A stretch of 31,944 nucleotides of DNA from Euryarchaeota archaeon UBA125. GTDB lineage: Archaea; Thermoplasmatota; Poseidoniia; Poseidoniales; Thalassarchaeaceae. Location: the NCBI GenBank assembly GCA_002502625.1, contig DAPV01000043.1, positions 1 to 31,944 on the forward strand, written 5' to 3'. Position 1 is the stretch's first letter, and every line of letters begins with the position of its first letter. The notes beneath the pieces are model-generated. The model had not been told where the DNA came from. It made no database searches and saw only the letters and a list, made by a program, of their open reading frames with translations. The position numbers and the translations under genes are program-made. Of this stretch, positions 1 to 8,141 are shown in pieces.

Positions 1-39
1 TCTGGCTCTGGTTCCGGCTCTGGTTCTGGTTCTGGCTCT
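1..39 (-). repeat. Hexanucleotide repeat encoding a Glu-Pro linker
   Basis: Six-base units (variants of tctggt/tctggc) encode an alternating Glu-Pro stretch near the visible C-terminus of the amylase. EP repeats form stiff extended spacers between extracellular domains. The repeat continues past the window edge, so its full length is unknown. Such tracts commonly vary in copy number. Confidence 0.8.
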
Positions 40-2552
40 ATGTCGGGCCATTCAACTATGAAGGAGTAATTTAGTATTGAATTAGGACAATAATGGAAAA
101 AAGAGTCTGATTCTCCACAACTTAGAATTGCGGCTTCAAAGGTTAACGTAACTTCTGTCCCATTAGGAATTGTTTCATTAAGTATCAATTGCCAAGAAAA
201 ATTGTAAGTTGAGTTTGCGAAGATAAGATAATACCACTCTAAAATTCCCGAAAATCCTTCAACTAGTAAGTTGTCAGTTGTAGCATTTACTCCTGGATAA
301 TTTATTGCCTTGTCACAGATATTTGTCATTTCCAAGGTAACAAAAAGTGTTTCATTCACAGTCAAATTTTCTAAAATTAAACAATGCCCATCAGGTTCTC
401 GCTCAGGTGTTGTAATATTAGATTCAAAATATGAAGATTCGTTAGTCAATACCGTTACACTATGCTGAGAAACATGAAGGGAATTTGAGCTGTTATCAAT
501 CCATCCTGATCCAAAAACAATTGAATGATCATTGAAACCATTGCCTATATCGATAGATGTACTTGTTGTTCCTCTATTCAGAGCAATTAGACTTGAATCC
601 GAACCGGTTGAACGTTGATAGACAATTACGTCTGATGAGTTGAAAATTGATTGATAACCGCCACGGCGTAATGATTCAAGTTCTGACCTTAGAACTCCAA
701 GTTCACTAATATTCTCTTGAAGGCCTCTCTCTCTTTCATTCTGTGATTGATTATCTCGCCACATATGACGATTATCAGGATCCGCTCCTCCAAATTCCCC
801 ATATTCATCCCCCATATAGATCATAGGGGCCCCAGGAGTAGTCAACAACCACCCATGAGCTTGTAGAGAGGCACGGTAAGGATCATCCGTTCCAGGTTGT
901 CCAGGTAGACCTTGCTCAACCCATTGGTTCCATTCATCAGAAGTTCCCGGGTCAGAACGCGATGAAAAACGAGAAACATCGTGACTTCCGATAAATGGAA
1001 CCATAACTGAACCTTCAGAATACTGATCTTGGCTTCTTGCAGTCCAATAATCTAGATGCATATAATCCTCTTGACCAGTAGCAAAAACAAGGTCTGAGGT
1101 AGCATGGTAAAGGACAAAATCTGCTTGTCCATCAAGAGAATTAGGGCCCATGTATCGATTGATAGTATCATATTGCTCAGAGTTCGATTCAAGATTATGT
1201 CCTGACCAACCCATAGCAGTTTCTCCTTTGAGATAGATGTCTGTTCCAGCAGTCTCAAATCTCTCATTGATTCGTACTGCAAGATTAGTAATTGCTAGAT
1301 CGTCAACATGCTTCACCGCATCTATTCGTCCACCGTCTAAATCGTAGGTTTCAATCCACCAAAGAATATCGTCGATCATTTGCTCAGAAGCATTACGATC
1401 CTTCCAATTAAAATCAGGCATATAATCTCTGAAAAGACAATCGAGCCTATGATCAGTCCAATCACAGTTCTCTTCACCACAGATACAACCTTGGTTGAAC
1501 CATTCTGGATGATTGATATGGTAAGGATGATCTTCATGAACATGATTTACTACAAAATCTCCCATAACACGAATACCAGCAGTATGAGCAGAATCAACCA
1601 ATTCAAGTAACTCTTCAGACGTACCAAGACGTGGATCAATACTACGTGGCTCTACAGGCCAGTATCCATGATATGCTGAAACTTCATGAACTCCATCGCC
1701 TGCAAGCCCAGTTCCATTAGCTGCCTCGTTGAATGGAGTCAACCATAGTGCATTGACCCCTAAATTGGAAAAATATCCAGATTGAATCATGTCTGTAACA
1801 CCCGCCAAATCGCCTCCCATCCAATCTGCTCCTTGAGCAACTCCTTGGATCCCTGTTGGGTCATTTGATTGATTTCCGTTTACGAAACGATCTGTCATGA
1901 CCATGTAAATTAATGCATCATCCCATACGAAATCTGATTCGTCTCCAATCCAAAATGGTAGCAAAAGATCGTCAGCAGGAATACCAGAAGTATCAACTCC
2001 CTCAATATGGATAGTGTGTTTTCCATTCTCTAAACCACTTAGGTCAAGAGACCAAGTCCAGTTCTGAGCATCCCAAATTGAACCTAACAATTCAGTCGGT
2101 GTAGCAGACGGGGCATCTCCACCAGAACCAGCATGCCAATAGACGTAGAGAGTTTCATTCTCAATTGTATGTGTAAACATCGGTCTAGTGTCGTTTGCTA
2201 CCCTTGCTATACTATTCTCAAAATTCCCACAATATCCCCTGTAGGGGTTCGATGAATCAATTATCCAATTCCCATCAATAACGAATTTGTAGCAATACAT
2301 TCCAGGATCGATTTCAATATTTGTAGACCATTGATTAGTTGAAAATTCAACCATAGGAGTACCATTAGTCCATCCATCCCATTCACCCATTACTTCTACA
2401 GTGGTAGCGGATCCATCCCAAAAAAACGCATGAGAAGATGCACGCTGACGAACAATAGACTGAGAATCAGAATCTGCCGAAACAAAAAGAGGAGACATTG
2501 TAGAAACAAGAAGGAAAAATAAGACTGGGAACAATCCTATTCTAAAGTTCAT
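1..2552 (-). CDS. Secreted GH13 alpha-amylase, 3' end outside window
   Basis: The open frame reads from ATG at 2552 without a stop to the left edge, giving 850 codons. It begins with a signal peptide. A starch-binding CBM48/CBM20-like domain follows (about residues 30-120), then a second N-terminal beta domain (about 120-200). The GH13 barrel carries all four classic regions: DFVVNH, GGRIDAVKH with nucleophile D411, KGETAMG with acid/base E444, and IGSHDVSR with H524-D525. A C-terminal beta-sandwich region leads into a Glu-Pro repeat that runs off the edge, suggesting a stalk or linker to an anchor or further domain. The predicted role is hydrolysis of extracellular starch or glycogen-like glucan to maltodextrins. 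It is the last visible gene of the operon. Its ATG overlaps the malK stop by 4 nt, with GGAGG nine bases upstream. I read the frame by eye and saw no frameshift. Amylase versus pullulanase or cyclomaltodextrinase specificity cannot be settled here. Confidence 0.9.
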   Translation of the reverse strand, partial: MNFRIGLFPVLFFLLVSTMSPLFVSADSDSQSIVRQRASSHAFFWDGSATTVEVMGEWDGWTNGTPMVEFSTNQWSTNIEIDPGMYCYKFVIDGNWIIDSSNPYRGYCGNFENSIARVANDTRPMFTHTIENETLYVYWHAGSGGDAPSATPTELLGSIWDAQNWTWSLDLSGLENGKHTIHIEGVDTSGIPADDLLLPFWIGDESDFVWDDALIYMVMTDRFVNGNQSNDPTGIQGVAQGADWMGGDLAGVTDMIQSGYFSNLGVNALWLTPFNEAANGTGLAGDGVHEVSAYHGYWPVEPRSIDPRLGTSEELLELVDSAHTAGIRVMGDFVVNHVHEDHPYHINHPEWFNQGCICGEENCDWTDHRLDCLFRDYMPDFNWKDRNASEQMIDDILWWIETYDLDGGRIDAVKHVDDLAITNLAVRINERFETAGTDIYLKGETAMGWSGHNLESNSEQYDTINRYMGPNSLDGQADFVLYHATSDLVFATGQEDYMHLDYWTARSQDQYSEGSVMVPFIGSHDVSRFSSRSDPGTSDEWNQWVEQGLPGQPGTDDPYRASLQAHGWLLTTPGAPMIYMGDEYGEFGGADPDNRHMWRDNQSQNERERGLQENISELGVLRSELESLRRGGYQSIFNSSDVIVYQRSTGSDSSLIALNRGTTSTSIDIGNGFNDHSIVFGSGWIDNSSNSLHVSQHSVTVLTNESSYFESNITTPEREPDGHCLILENLTVNETLFVTLEMTNICDKAINYPGVNATTDNLLVEGFSGILEWYYLIFANSTYNFSWQLILNETIPNGTEVTLTFEAAILSCGESDSFFHYCPNSILNYSFIVEWPDIEPEPEPEPEPEP

Positions 2553-3328
2553 TCTTCTTCGCCTCCGAACAATGCATTAGCTGTATCAACGATTTCGTTA
2601 AGATGAGCACATAGAAATCCTTCGATAAACTGATTTGTAGGATTTCGGTAAACTTCCATGGGAGGACCATGTTGTTGAAGTTCTCCTTCATTTAATACTG
2701 CAATTCTATCTGCAAGAGTCATCGCTTCTATTTGATCGTGAGTAACATAAACTGTTGTCATCCCTAACTCATCGTGTAATCTACGTATTTCAACCCTCAT
2801 TTGTTGACGTAATTCTGCGTCTAAATTCGATAACGGCTCATCCATTAGTAAGACCCTTGGCCTCTTGATTAGTGCTCTGCCTAGTGCAACTCGTTGCCTT
2901 TGCCCTCCTGATAACTGCTTAGGTTTCTTCTGTAATTCTTCACTTAATCCCAACATAGTAGCAGTTTCAGATATCAATTTTGAAACCTCGTCATCTGATT
3001 TTCTTTCTTCTCCTTTCATCATCTTCAATCCAAAAGAAAGATTGTCTTCTACTGACATATGAGGATATAATGCATAGGATTGGAATACCATCCCTATTCC
3101 TCTAGCACCAGGAGGTAAATCGTTTACCTTGGCACCTCCAATACTAATTTCTCCCTCAGATATATCTTCTAGACCTGCTAGCATTCTCAAAGTTGTTGAT
3201 TTTCCACATCCTGAAGGACCTAAGAGGACAAGGAATTCACCATCCTTTATTTCGAGATTCAATTCATTCACTGCTGTGAATCCATTTTCATATTGTTTTG
3301 TTACCTTTCTAAAACTTACATTAACCAT
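2549..3328 (-). CDS. malK: ABC transporter ATPase, MalK/UgpC-type sugar importer
   Basis: This 259-residue ATPase energises sugar uptake by the permeases encoded upstream. It has Walker A at residues 37-45 (GPSGCGKST), Q-loop Q83, signature LSGGQ at 139-143, Walker B D163-E164, D-loop SNLD and switch H197 (VTHDQIEAMTLADRI). These are typical of the carbohydrate CUT1 group. The protein stops about 60 residues after the switch region. It therefore lacks the C-terminal OB/TOBE regulatory domain of ordinary MalK proteins (about 370 residues). The start lies 4 nt after the malG stop, with a GGTGA-type ribosome site. The 3' end overlaps the amylase ATG by 4 nt (ATGA). The ATPase assignment is certain. 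The maltodextrin substrate is inferred from the adjacent amylase. Confidence 0.92.
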   Translation of the reverse strand: MVNVSFRKVTKQYENGFTAVNELNLEIKDGEFLVLLGPSGCGKSTTLRMLAGLEDISEGEISIGGAKVNDLPPGARGIGMVFQSYALYPHMSVEDNLSFGLKMMKGEERKSDDEVSKLISETATMLGLSEELQKKPKQLSGGQRQRVALGRALIKRPRVLLMDEPLSNLDAELRQQMRVEIRRLHDELGMTTVYVTHDQIEAMTLADRIAVLNEGELQQHGPPMEVYRNPTNQFIEGFLCAHLNEIVDTANALFGGEEE

Positions 3329-3332
3329 GAGA

Positions 3333-4616
3333 TCACCCCTTTACCCCGCCTGCACTTAATCCCTCGATTAAGAATCGTTGGAAGATTACGAACAGAACTA
3401 CCACAGGGAGACTTACCAACAAAGATGCTGCTGCAAAGTCACCCCATGCTTGACCTGTTGATGAAATTAAAGATGCTAATCCAACAGGTAAGGTGTACAT
3501 CTCCTCACTTGTATTGAAGGTCAATGCCAACAAAAATTCATTCCAAGCAGCAAGGAAAGAAAATAACGCTGTTACTGCAACCGCCGGGAGAGATAAGGGT
3601 AAAATGATTCTCCAAAAGACTTGATTTTGGTTGCACCCGTCTACTAATGCTGCTTCTTCTAATTCCTTTGGGACTGTATCGAAAAATCCTTTCAACATCC
3701 AAACACATAATGGTAAAGCTGTAACAGAATATGCTAAAATAAGTCCAACTGAAGTGTTCAATAAACCTAAGGCCTTCATTACCAAGAAATAGGGTACAAG
3801 GATAATTACTCCTGGAAACATCTGAACTAGAAGGAAAGAGAACATGGCATAATCTCTTCCACGAAATTTGAATCTGCTAAATGCATATCCTGCAGGTATT
3901 GCTAATGCAAGTCCTAATATCGTTGTACCAATAGAAACGATAACAGAATTACGAGTCCAAATCCAAAATGATTCAGAAGATAAAATTTGGTTGAAATGCT
4001 CCATAGTTACACTATCGAAAAATCCACCGCCTAATGAATTTCCAGGCGAAAGTGCCACATCAAGAATCCATAGAATTGGAAGGATAACAAACGCTACAGC
4101 ATGTAACAAAGCTATGTGGCGGAAAATTTTACCATGAAATCGAGTGACGCTTCGATTTCTATAAAGCCCCAATTCCGCGGATCGTGTCGTTTGATTTCCG
4201 GAGGCCCACAAAGTTACAATCGGTTTTGAGACAGAGTATATGACAAACAAGGCTGGAATAGAAGACCATCCCATGATCCAATAGTCGATTATTATCTGAG
4301 GACCAGATAAGAATTGAAGAACAGATAAAAGTAAAGAAAGTCCAGAAATTGCAATCACACCGTCTCGAATAAATCGTTGACCTTGATTTAATTTAGACAA
4401 TAATAGGACGATTACTAAAGAAACAACGATTTGCATTGTTGAAGAGAATATCAAATCAGGATCATCTCTAAGAATAAAAATTACTAAAGATACGAAATTA
4501 ATTATCACAACTATTGGATATAGACTCCGTAAGGATTCTACTTCAGCAGGAATATACCATCTACTGGCTAGATCATCATGAAGCACTGATGAAAATGATT
4601 TCTTTGAACTAATCAT
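3333..4616 (-). CDS. malG: ABC sugar permease, MalG-type, with extra N-terminal membrane segments
   Basis: This is an inner permease subunit of a CUT1 sugar importer, 427 residues from the chosen ATG at 4616. That ATG overlaps the malF stop by 4 nt and has GGAGG seven bases upstream. The open frame extends to 4697, but that part lies inside malF and looks like noise. The C-terminal ~280 residues form a normal MalG fold. The EAA loop (EEAALVDGCNQNQVFWRIILPL, split here as EEAALVDG then RIILPL) is near residue 320 and docks on the ATPase. Before it, residues about 30-140 contain roughly four additional hydrophobic segments that standard MalG (about 280-300 residues) lacks. The segment before the canonical domain ends with a short basic stretch (RNRSVTRFHGKIFRH). 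Function by family is clear; the role of the extension is unknown. Confidence 0.9.
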   Translation of the reverse strand: MISSKKSFSSVLHDDLASRWYIPAEVESLRSLYPIVVIINFVSLVIFILRDDPDLIFSSTMQIVVSLVIVLLLSKLNQGQRFIRDGVIAISGLSLLLSVLQFLSGPQIIIDYWIMGWSSIPALFVIYSVSKPIVTLWASGNQTTRSAELGLYRNRSVTRFHGKIFRHIALLHAVAFVILPILWILDVALSPGNSLGGGFFDSVTMEHFNQILSSESFWIWTRNSVIVSIGTTILGLALAIPAGYAFSRFKFRGRDYAMFSFLLVQMFPGVIILVPYFLVMKALGLLNTSVGLILAYSVTALPLCVWMLKGFFDTVPKELEEAALVDGCNQNQVFWRIILPLSLPAVAVTALFSFLAAWNEFLLALTFNTSEEMYTLPVGLASLISSTGQAWGDFAAASLLVSLPVVVLFVIFQRFLIEGLSAGGVKG

Positions 4617-6088
4617 GTTACTGCCTCCGTTGCATTTGTCTTCTTCATGTAGGTCCAAGAAAATACAACCAACATCAAGAATATCACTACTGACCAAGCT
4701 GCAGCGACTCCGTATGATCCATCTCTAAAGGCAACATCGTAAACATATGTAATCAGAATATCTGTCGATCCTGGACCATCAAAATCCAGGTTTGGACCCC
4801 CATCAGTCATTAAATAAATGACATTGAACATGTTAAATGTCCAAATAAATCCTAGCAGAGAAAGCGGTACTAAGGCACTTTTTAGATTGGGTAGTGTAAG
4901 ATAAAAGAATCTAGAAAATTTGTTAATTCCATCAACTTCTGCAGCTTCATACATATCCTTAGGTAATGCTTGAAGGGCACCTGAAATAGACATCATCATA
5001 AATGGAATTCCTAGCCAAATGTTGACTAGAATTACAACTATTCTTGCTCCATTAGGGTCAGCTAAGAGATTGAGGTCGGTTCCCAGAAAGTCATTCAGAG
5101 CACCTGCTGGCTCATACAACCCCCTCCATACTAATACTGAGATGTAAGAAGGAATCGCCCAAGGTAAGAGAAGTGCCGTACGATATGCACTTCTTCCCCT
5201 CAAATCATCTGAATTTAACGCCATAGCAAGAAGTAAGCCAAATCCAATATGTGCTGCTACGTTGACAACTGACCACAGTAATGTAAAACCAGTTACTCTA
5301 AAGAATCCAGAAGTAGATATTACAGTGATGAAATTTTCAATTCCAATAAACGATTGATCCCCAAGATGTGATTGGTCAGCATTAGTAAATGACAACCAAA
5401 TACCGTATAAAACCGGATAGAAAGTTAGGACAGAAAGAGCAAGAATCGCAGGAGCGATGTAGATATGGGCAAAACGTGAAGTCGTTCTTCCTTCTCGATA
5501 ATCCATCCATCTAAGCATGAAAAGTAGAATCATAATACTCAACGCAATAGAACCAATGGCGAAAATATACGGAGAAGTCTCAATAACTATGATTTCTTCA
5601 TCAGAAGAAGTAGAAGAACTAGATATTGAAGGAGAAAGTATTGATTCATTACTTGGATTGACCAGCAAAACTGCAAGATGAATTTCTGTACCTGAAGGAA
5701 TTCCAGTTAGAGTACAATTAACTCCAATTGTTCCTGGAGGAACTACTGCAGTTCCATCTAAATCTCGATGAACTGGAATCCATTCCGTATCTCCAAAATT
5801 ATACTGGCAATCGTCATACCATTCTCCCATTACAGGCTGAGAAATTCCAGATACATTGCCCACCATCACTTGAGAATGTTTAGTGGCATTAGCAGTCTCA
5901 ATTATTGTTTCATTACTTATCCAAATCTCGAAAATAGTCCCTTCTTCAGTTGGTGAATCAGTTGACCAAATAAGACCAACTTGTCTATATCCAATATCAC
6001 CATCTGCTTCTAAAGTACTAATCTCAGAGGCATGATATATTGGAAGCAATAGTATGAATGATAGAATTACAATTAATCCTCTCTTCAT
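4613..6088 (-). CDS. malF: ABC sugar permease, MalF-type, with N-terminal ectodomain
   Basis: This is the second permease subunit, 491 residues. The ATG directly follows the malE stop codon (TAG ATG), with GGAGAG upstream inside malE. An N-terminal hydrophobic segment (residues about 4-20) resembles a signal peptide. An extracytoplasmic domain of roughly 150 residues follows, with two cysteines (DDCQYNF and VNCTLTG), then a Ser/Glu-rich strip and a transmembrane helix near 175-195. The canonical permease core starts at IYIAPAILALSVLTFYPVLYG, and its EAA loop (YEAAEVDGINKFSRFFYLTLP) is near residues 380-400. Bacterial MalF also has a periplasmic domain, but between later helices. Here it sits at the N-terminus and may receive sugar from the lipoprotein or scaffold the complex. 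The permease assignment is firm; the ectodomain role is inference. Confidence 0.9.
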   Translation of the reverse strand: MKRGLIVILSFILLLPIYHASEISTLEADGDIGYRQVGLIWSTDSPTEEGTIFEIWISNETIIETANATKHSQVMVGNVSGISQPVMGEWYDDCQYNFGDTEWIPVHRDLDGTAVVPPGTIGVNCTLTGIPSGTEIHLAVLLVNPSNESILSPSISSSSTSSDEEIIVIETSPYIFAIGSIALSIMILLFMLRWMDYREGRTTSRFAHIYIAPAILALSVLTFYPVLYGIWLSFTNADQSHLGDQSFIGIENFITVISTSGFFRVTGFTLLWSVVNVAAHIGFGLLLAMALNSDDLRGRSAYRTALLLPWAIPSYISVLVWRGLYEPAGALNDFLGTDLNLLADPNGARIVVILVNIWLGIPFMMMSISGALQALPKDMYEAAEVDGINKFSRFFYLTLPNLKSALVPLSLLGFIWTFNMFNVIYLMTDGGPNLDFDGPGSTDILITYVYDVAFRDGSYGVAAAWSVVIFLMLVVFSWTYMKKTNATEAVT

Positions 6089-7360
6089 CTAAATTCTCTC
6101 CAAATCAGACTCAAGTGCTTGATTCGCAAGGAATAAAGCCTCGGAAGAGGTCATCTCACCGGTATACACATTCTCAAAAGCCGTTCCTAATGGGTCATAG
6201 ACCAAGGCCATAGCCCTAGTAGTGGGTGCTGGAGTTCCTTGCATTAACTGTTCTAGAAAACCAGAAATTACAATATTATCAGAAATATCTGAATCATCGT
6301 AAAGATCGATATGAGTTGGCATTGTATAGGTTTCAATTGCAAATTCTTTTTGAACCTCAGAAGAAGATAAGAAAAGTGCTAACTTAGTTGACCATTCCTT
6401 GTTCAATGATTGCTTACTTACTGACCATCCTTTGTAGGTGACTAAAGGGGCAATTCTCTCACCAGTATCTGAAACAATGGGTAAAAGTGTTTGCTGAAGA
6501 GGTATTCTTCCAGCTTCATATGTCACCCAATTCCAAGGTCCATCGATGATCATTGCAGTTTTGGAACTCAAAAATTGAGTTTTCATGGACTCAATATTTG
6601 TTCCAGTCTGAACTACTCCATGTTCTAATTCCAAATCTAACATCCAATCCATTGAATCAGAAGAACCGTTTGAATTCAATGTAGGGGTACCATTCTCATC
6701 AAAGAGGGAACCTCCAAATCCGGCTTGGAACCCAAACCACCAATATGCGTCTTTTACTGGTAATGCCAACCCATTTACATCGCCTGAAGTTAATGTTGAG
6801 GCAGCCAACAACATATCATTTAATGTCCAATTTTCATTTGGATAATCGACGCCTGCTGCATCAAATAAAATAGGATTGAACAGTAAACTAAGACAATCTT
6901 GACTGGCTGGAATCCCCAGTAAGTCTCCTTCGTATTTCATTGCATTGAGGGCTCGAGGATCGAATTTTGAACGTTCAATTGGAGTCAAATGTAAACGGAG
7001 ATCTTCGAGTAATGGTTGGCCACCTACTCGAATATCTCCAATCTTACCCAATTGATCAGAAGAAAGACGAACTATATCTGGAGCTTCTCCTCCCTGTGCG
7101 GCTATCATGAATTGTTGGTCTGCCTCAGGGTATGGAATTGCTGATATCTTTACCTCCACACCAGGGTTAGAGGACATAAATGCTTCAATTCTTGACTCAA
7201 AAGTTGCTTGCTCTTTACTTTCAGCAGCAAATGAATGCCAAACTGTCAGTTCAATGTTAGAATCTGTTGAATCTAATTCAGAGGATTCATCAGTAGATAG
7301 ACAGCCCGGGGAGAACAAAATAAGTACTACAATGAGGGAACTTATGATTCGTCCATCCAT
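6089..7360 (-). CDS. malE: Lipoprotein sugar-binding protein of ABC importer (MalE family)
   Basis: This extracellular solute-binding protein has 423 residues from ATG at 7360. I chose this start because it gives a clean lipoprotein signal (MDGRIISSLIVVLILFSPGC, lipobox cysteine C20) followed by an acidic Ser/Asp linker. It also lies 4 nt after the phosphatase stop, with GAGGAG upstream. The longer open frame to 7519 would put a basic, poorly conserved-looking extension before the signal peptide and overlap the phosphatase gene. The mature protein shows the family-1 solute-binding pattern: LTVWHSF near the N-terminus, a FMIAAQGGEAPDIVRL segment, and KTAMIIDGPWNW in the second lobe. It should capture maltodextrins released by the amylase and deliver them to MalFG. 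The sugar class is inferred from context. Confidence 0.9.
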   Translation of the reverse strand: MDGRIISSLIVVLILFSPGCLSTDESSELDSTDSNIELTVWHSFAAESKEQATFESRIEAFMSSNPGVEVKISAIPYPEADQQFMIAAQGGEAPDIVRLSSDQLGKIGDIRVGGQPLLEDLRLHLTPIERSKFDPRALNAMKYEGDLLGIPASQDCLSLLFNPILFDAAGVDYPNENWTLNDMLLAASTLTSGDVNGLALPVKDAYWWFGFQAGFGGSLFDENGTPTLNSNGSSDSMDWMLDLELEHGVVQTGTNIESMKTQFLSSKTAMIIDGPWNWVTYEAGRIPLQQTLLPIVSDTGERIAPLVTYKGWSVSKQSLNKEWSTKLALFLSSSEVQKEFAIETYTMPTHIDLYDDSDISDNIVISGFLEQLMQGTPAPTTRAMALVYDPLGTAFENVYTGEMTSSEALFLANQALESDLERI

Positions 7361-7364
7361 TCTT

Positions 7365-8048
7365 TCACGACTCCTCTGGGAATGCCTCCCCATTGAAGAG
7401 TGTAGGCCAAATGTCTCGTAGATTCGGACCAGGAACCACGGGAACTTCTGCTGAATTAAATGCAGAATGTGCTTCTTCTCTTGTAGGATTAAAACCAATA
7501 AATCGACTTCCGGGAACATACATCGATAAATCCATGCTACTATCTCCTACGCTAACCACCTCATATGGATCAAATCCATTGATTCGAATTAACTTCTGAA
7601 CCATCTCACCTTTGTTCCATGCAGGCACTCGACAAACGCCATCATCCATCAAGAATCCTTCATCGTCATATGAAAAACCATTAGCAGCCCAGTCATCCAC
7701 ATTAAGCATCGAAGCTATTGAAGAGACAAACAAATCAACGCCTGCAGAAATGATGACAACATGAACTCCTCGTGCTTGTAAAGCCGAAACGACATCTCGA
7801 GCTCCTTCCATTAACTGGACACCAGAATAGCATCTGAATAATTCATCACGATGAATCTTAGGCTGAACCTCTTTCCACTGACGAATATCATCACGCATGA
7901 ATTCCTCATCTGTAATTTCTTTATTCAAAAAAGCAGATAACAAAGTCGCGTCTCCAGTTCCAAAATGAGAATGGATAACTGCCCATGAGGACCCAGCGTC
8001 AGCAAGGACGCCGTCACAATCAAACGCAACTGCCTTAACAGACCCCAT
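7365..8048 (-). CDS. HAD-superfamily phosphatase (PSP/SerB-like), first gene of operon
   Basis: This 227-residue cytoplasmic hydrolase has all HAD motifs: motif I FDCDGV with D10 and D12, motif II S101 in VVIISAG, motif III K146 (AWNKGEM), and motif IV GDSSMD with D169 and D173. A helical cap insert after motif I (about 20-85) resembles HAD-IB phosphoserine-phosphatase-like proteins. ATG at 8048 is preferred because GGTGA lies six bases upstream. A GTG at 8057 is possible, but its nearest purine-rich site is about 15 nt away. The gene is 4 nt from malE, so it is co-transcribed with sugar uptake. A role in serine synthesis is possible, but dephosphorylation of a sugar phosphate arising from maltodextrin metabolism would fit the context equally well. 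The substrate cannot be read from the sequence. Confidence 0.85.
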   Translation of the reverse strand: MGSVKAVAFDCDGVLADAGSSWAVIHSHFGTGDATLLSAFLNKEITDEEFMRDDIRQWKEVQPKIHRDELFRCYSGVQLMEGARDVVSALQARGVHVVIISAGVDLFVSSIASMLNVDDWAANGFSYDDEGFLMDDGVCRVPAWNKGEMVQKLIRINGFDPYEVVSVGDSSMDLSMYVPGSRFIGFNPTREEAHSAFNSAEVPVVPGPNLRDIWPTLFNGEAFPEES

Positions 8049-8059
8049 ACAACTCACCG

Positions 8060-8082
8060 TAGACTAACGTCTCCTTAGTCTA
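8060..8082. promoter_or_regulatory. Perfect 8-bp inverted repeat upstream of the sugar operon
   Basis: Arms tagactaa (8060-8067) and ttagtcta (8075-8082) are exact reverse complements around a 7-nt centre. The repeat ends 12 nt before the preferred phosphatase ATG. As DNA it has the form of an operator for a dimeric repressor. As RNA it would make an 8-bp stem with a GGAG-containing loop. No clear TATA box lies just upstream, so the transcription start is not fixed. Confidence 0.5.
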
Positions 8083-8094
8083 ATCGACCGAAGT

Positions 8095-8122
8095 GGACTG
8101 GAGACCCTAAGGCCTCCAATCC
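8095..8122 (-). terminator. 12-bp stem-loop after the giant gene (possible 3' end or processing signal)
   Basis: Read on the minus strand this 28-nt element folds as a 12-bp stem (two G-U pairs) with a TTAG tetraloop. It begins 19 nt after the stop codon of the giant gene. It is not followed by a T-run, so it is not a textbook intrinsic terminator. It could stabilise or process the 3' end, or partly separate the giant gene from the sugar operon. Confidence 0.45.
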
Positions 8123-8141
8123 GTTTCTTCGAACGATCTTC

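Noticed and set aside
1052..1610. Short open frames on both strands within the amylase region
   Set aside because: The amylase frame is continuous through this stretch and contains the GH13 catalytic residues, so the short frames are overlaps in other phases.
4617..4697. Longer N-terminus for MalG
   Set aside because: It lies inside malF. The ATG at 4616 has a good GGAGG site and a typical 4-nt overlap.
7361..7519. Longer N-terminus for the sugar-binding protein
   Set aside because: It would overlap the phosphatase and place an odd basic segment before an otherwise perfect lipoprotein signal peptide starting at 7360.
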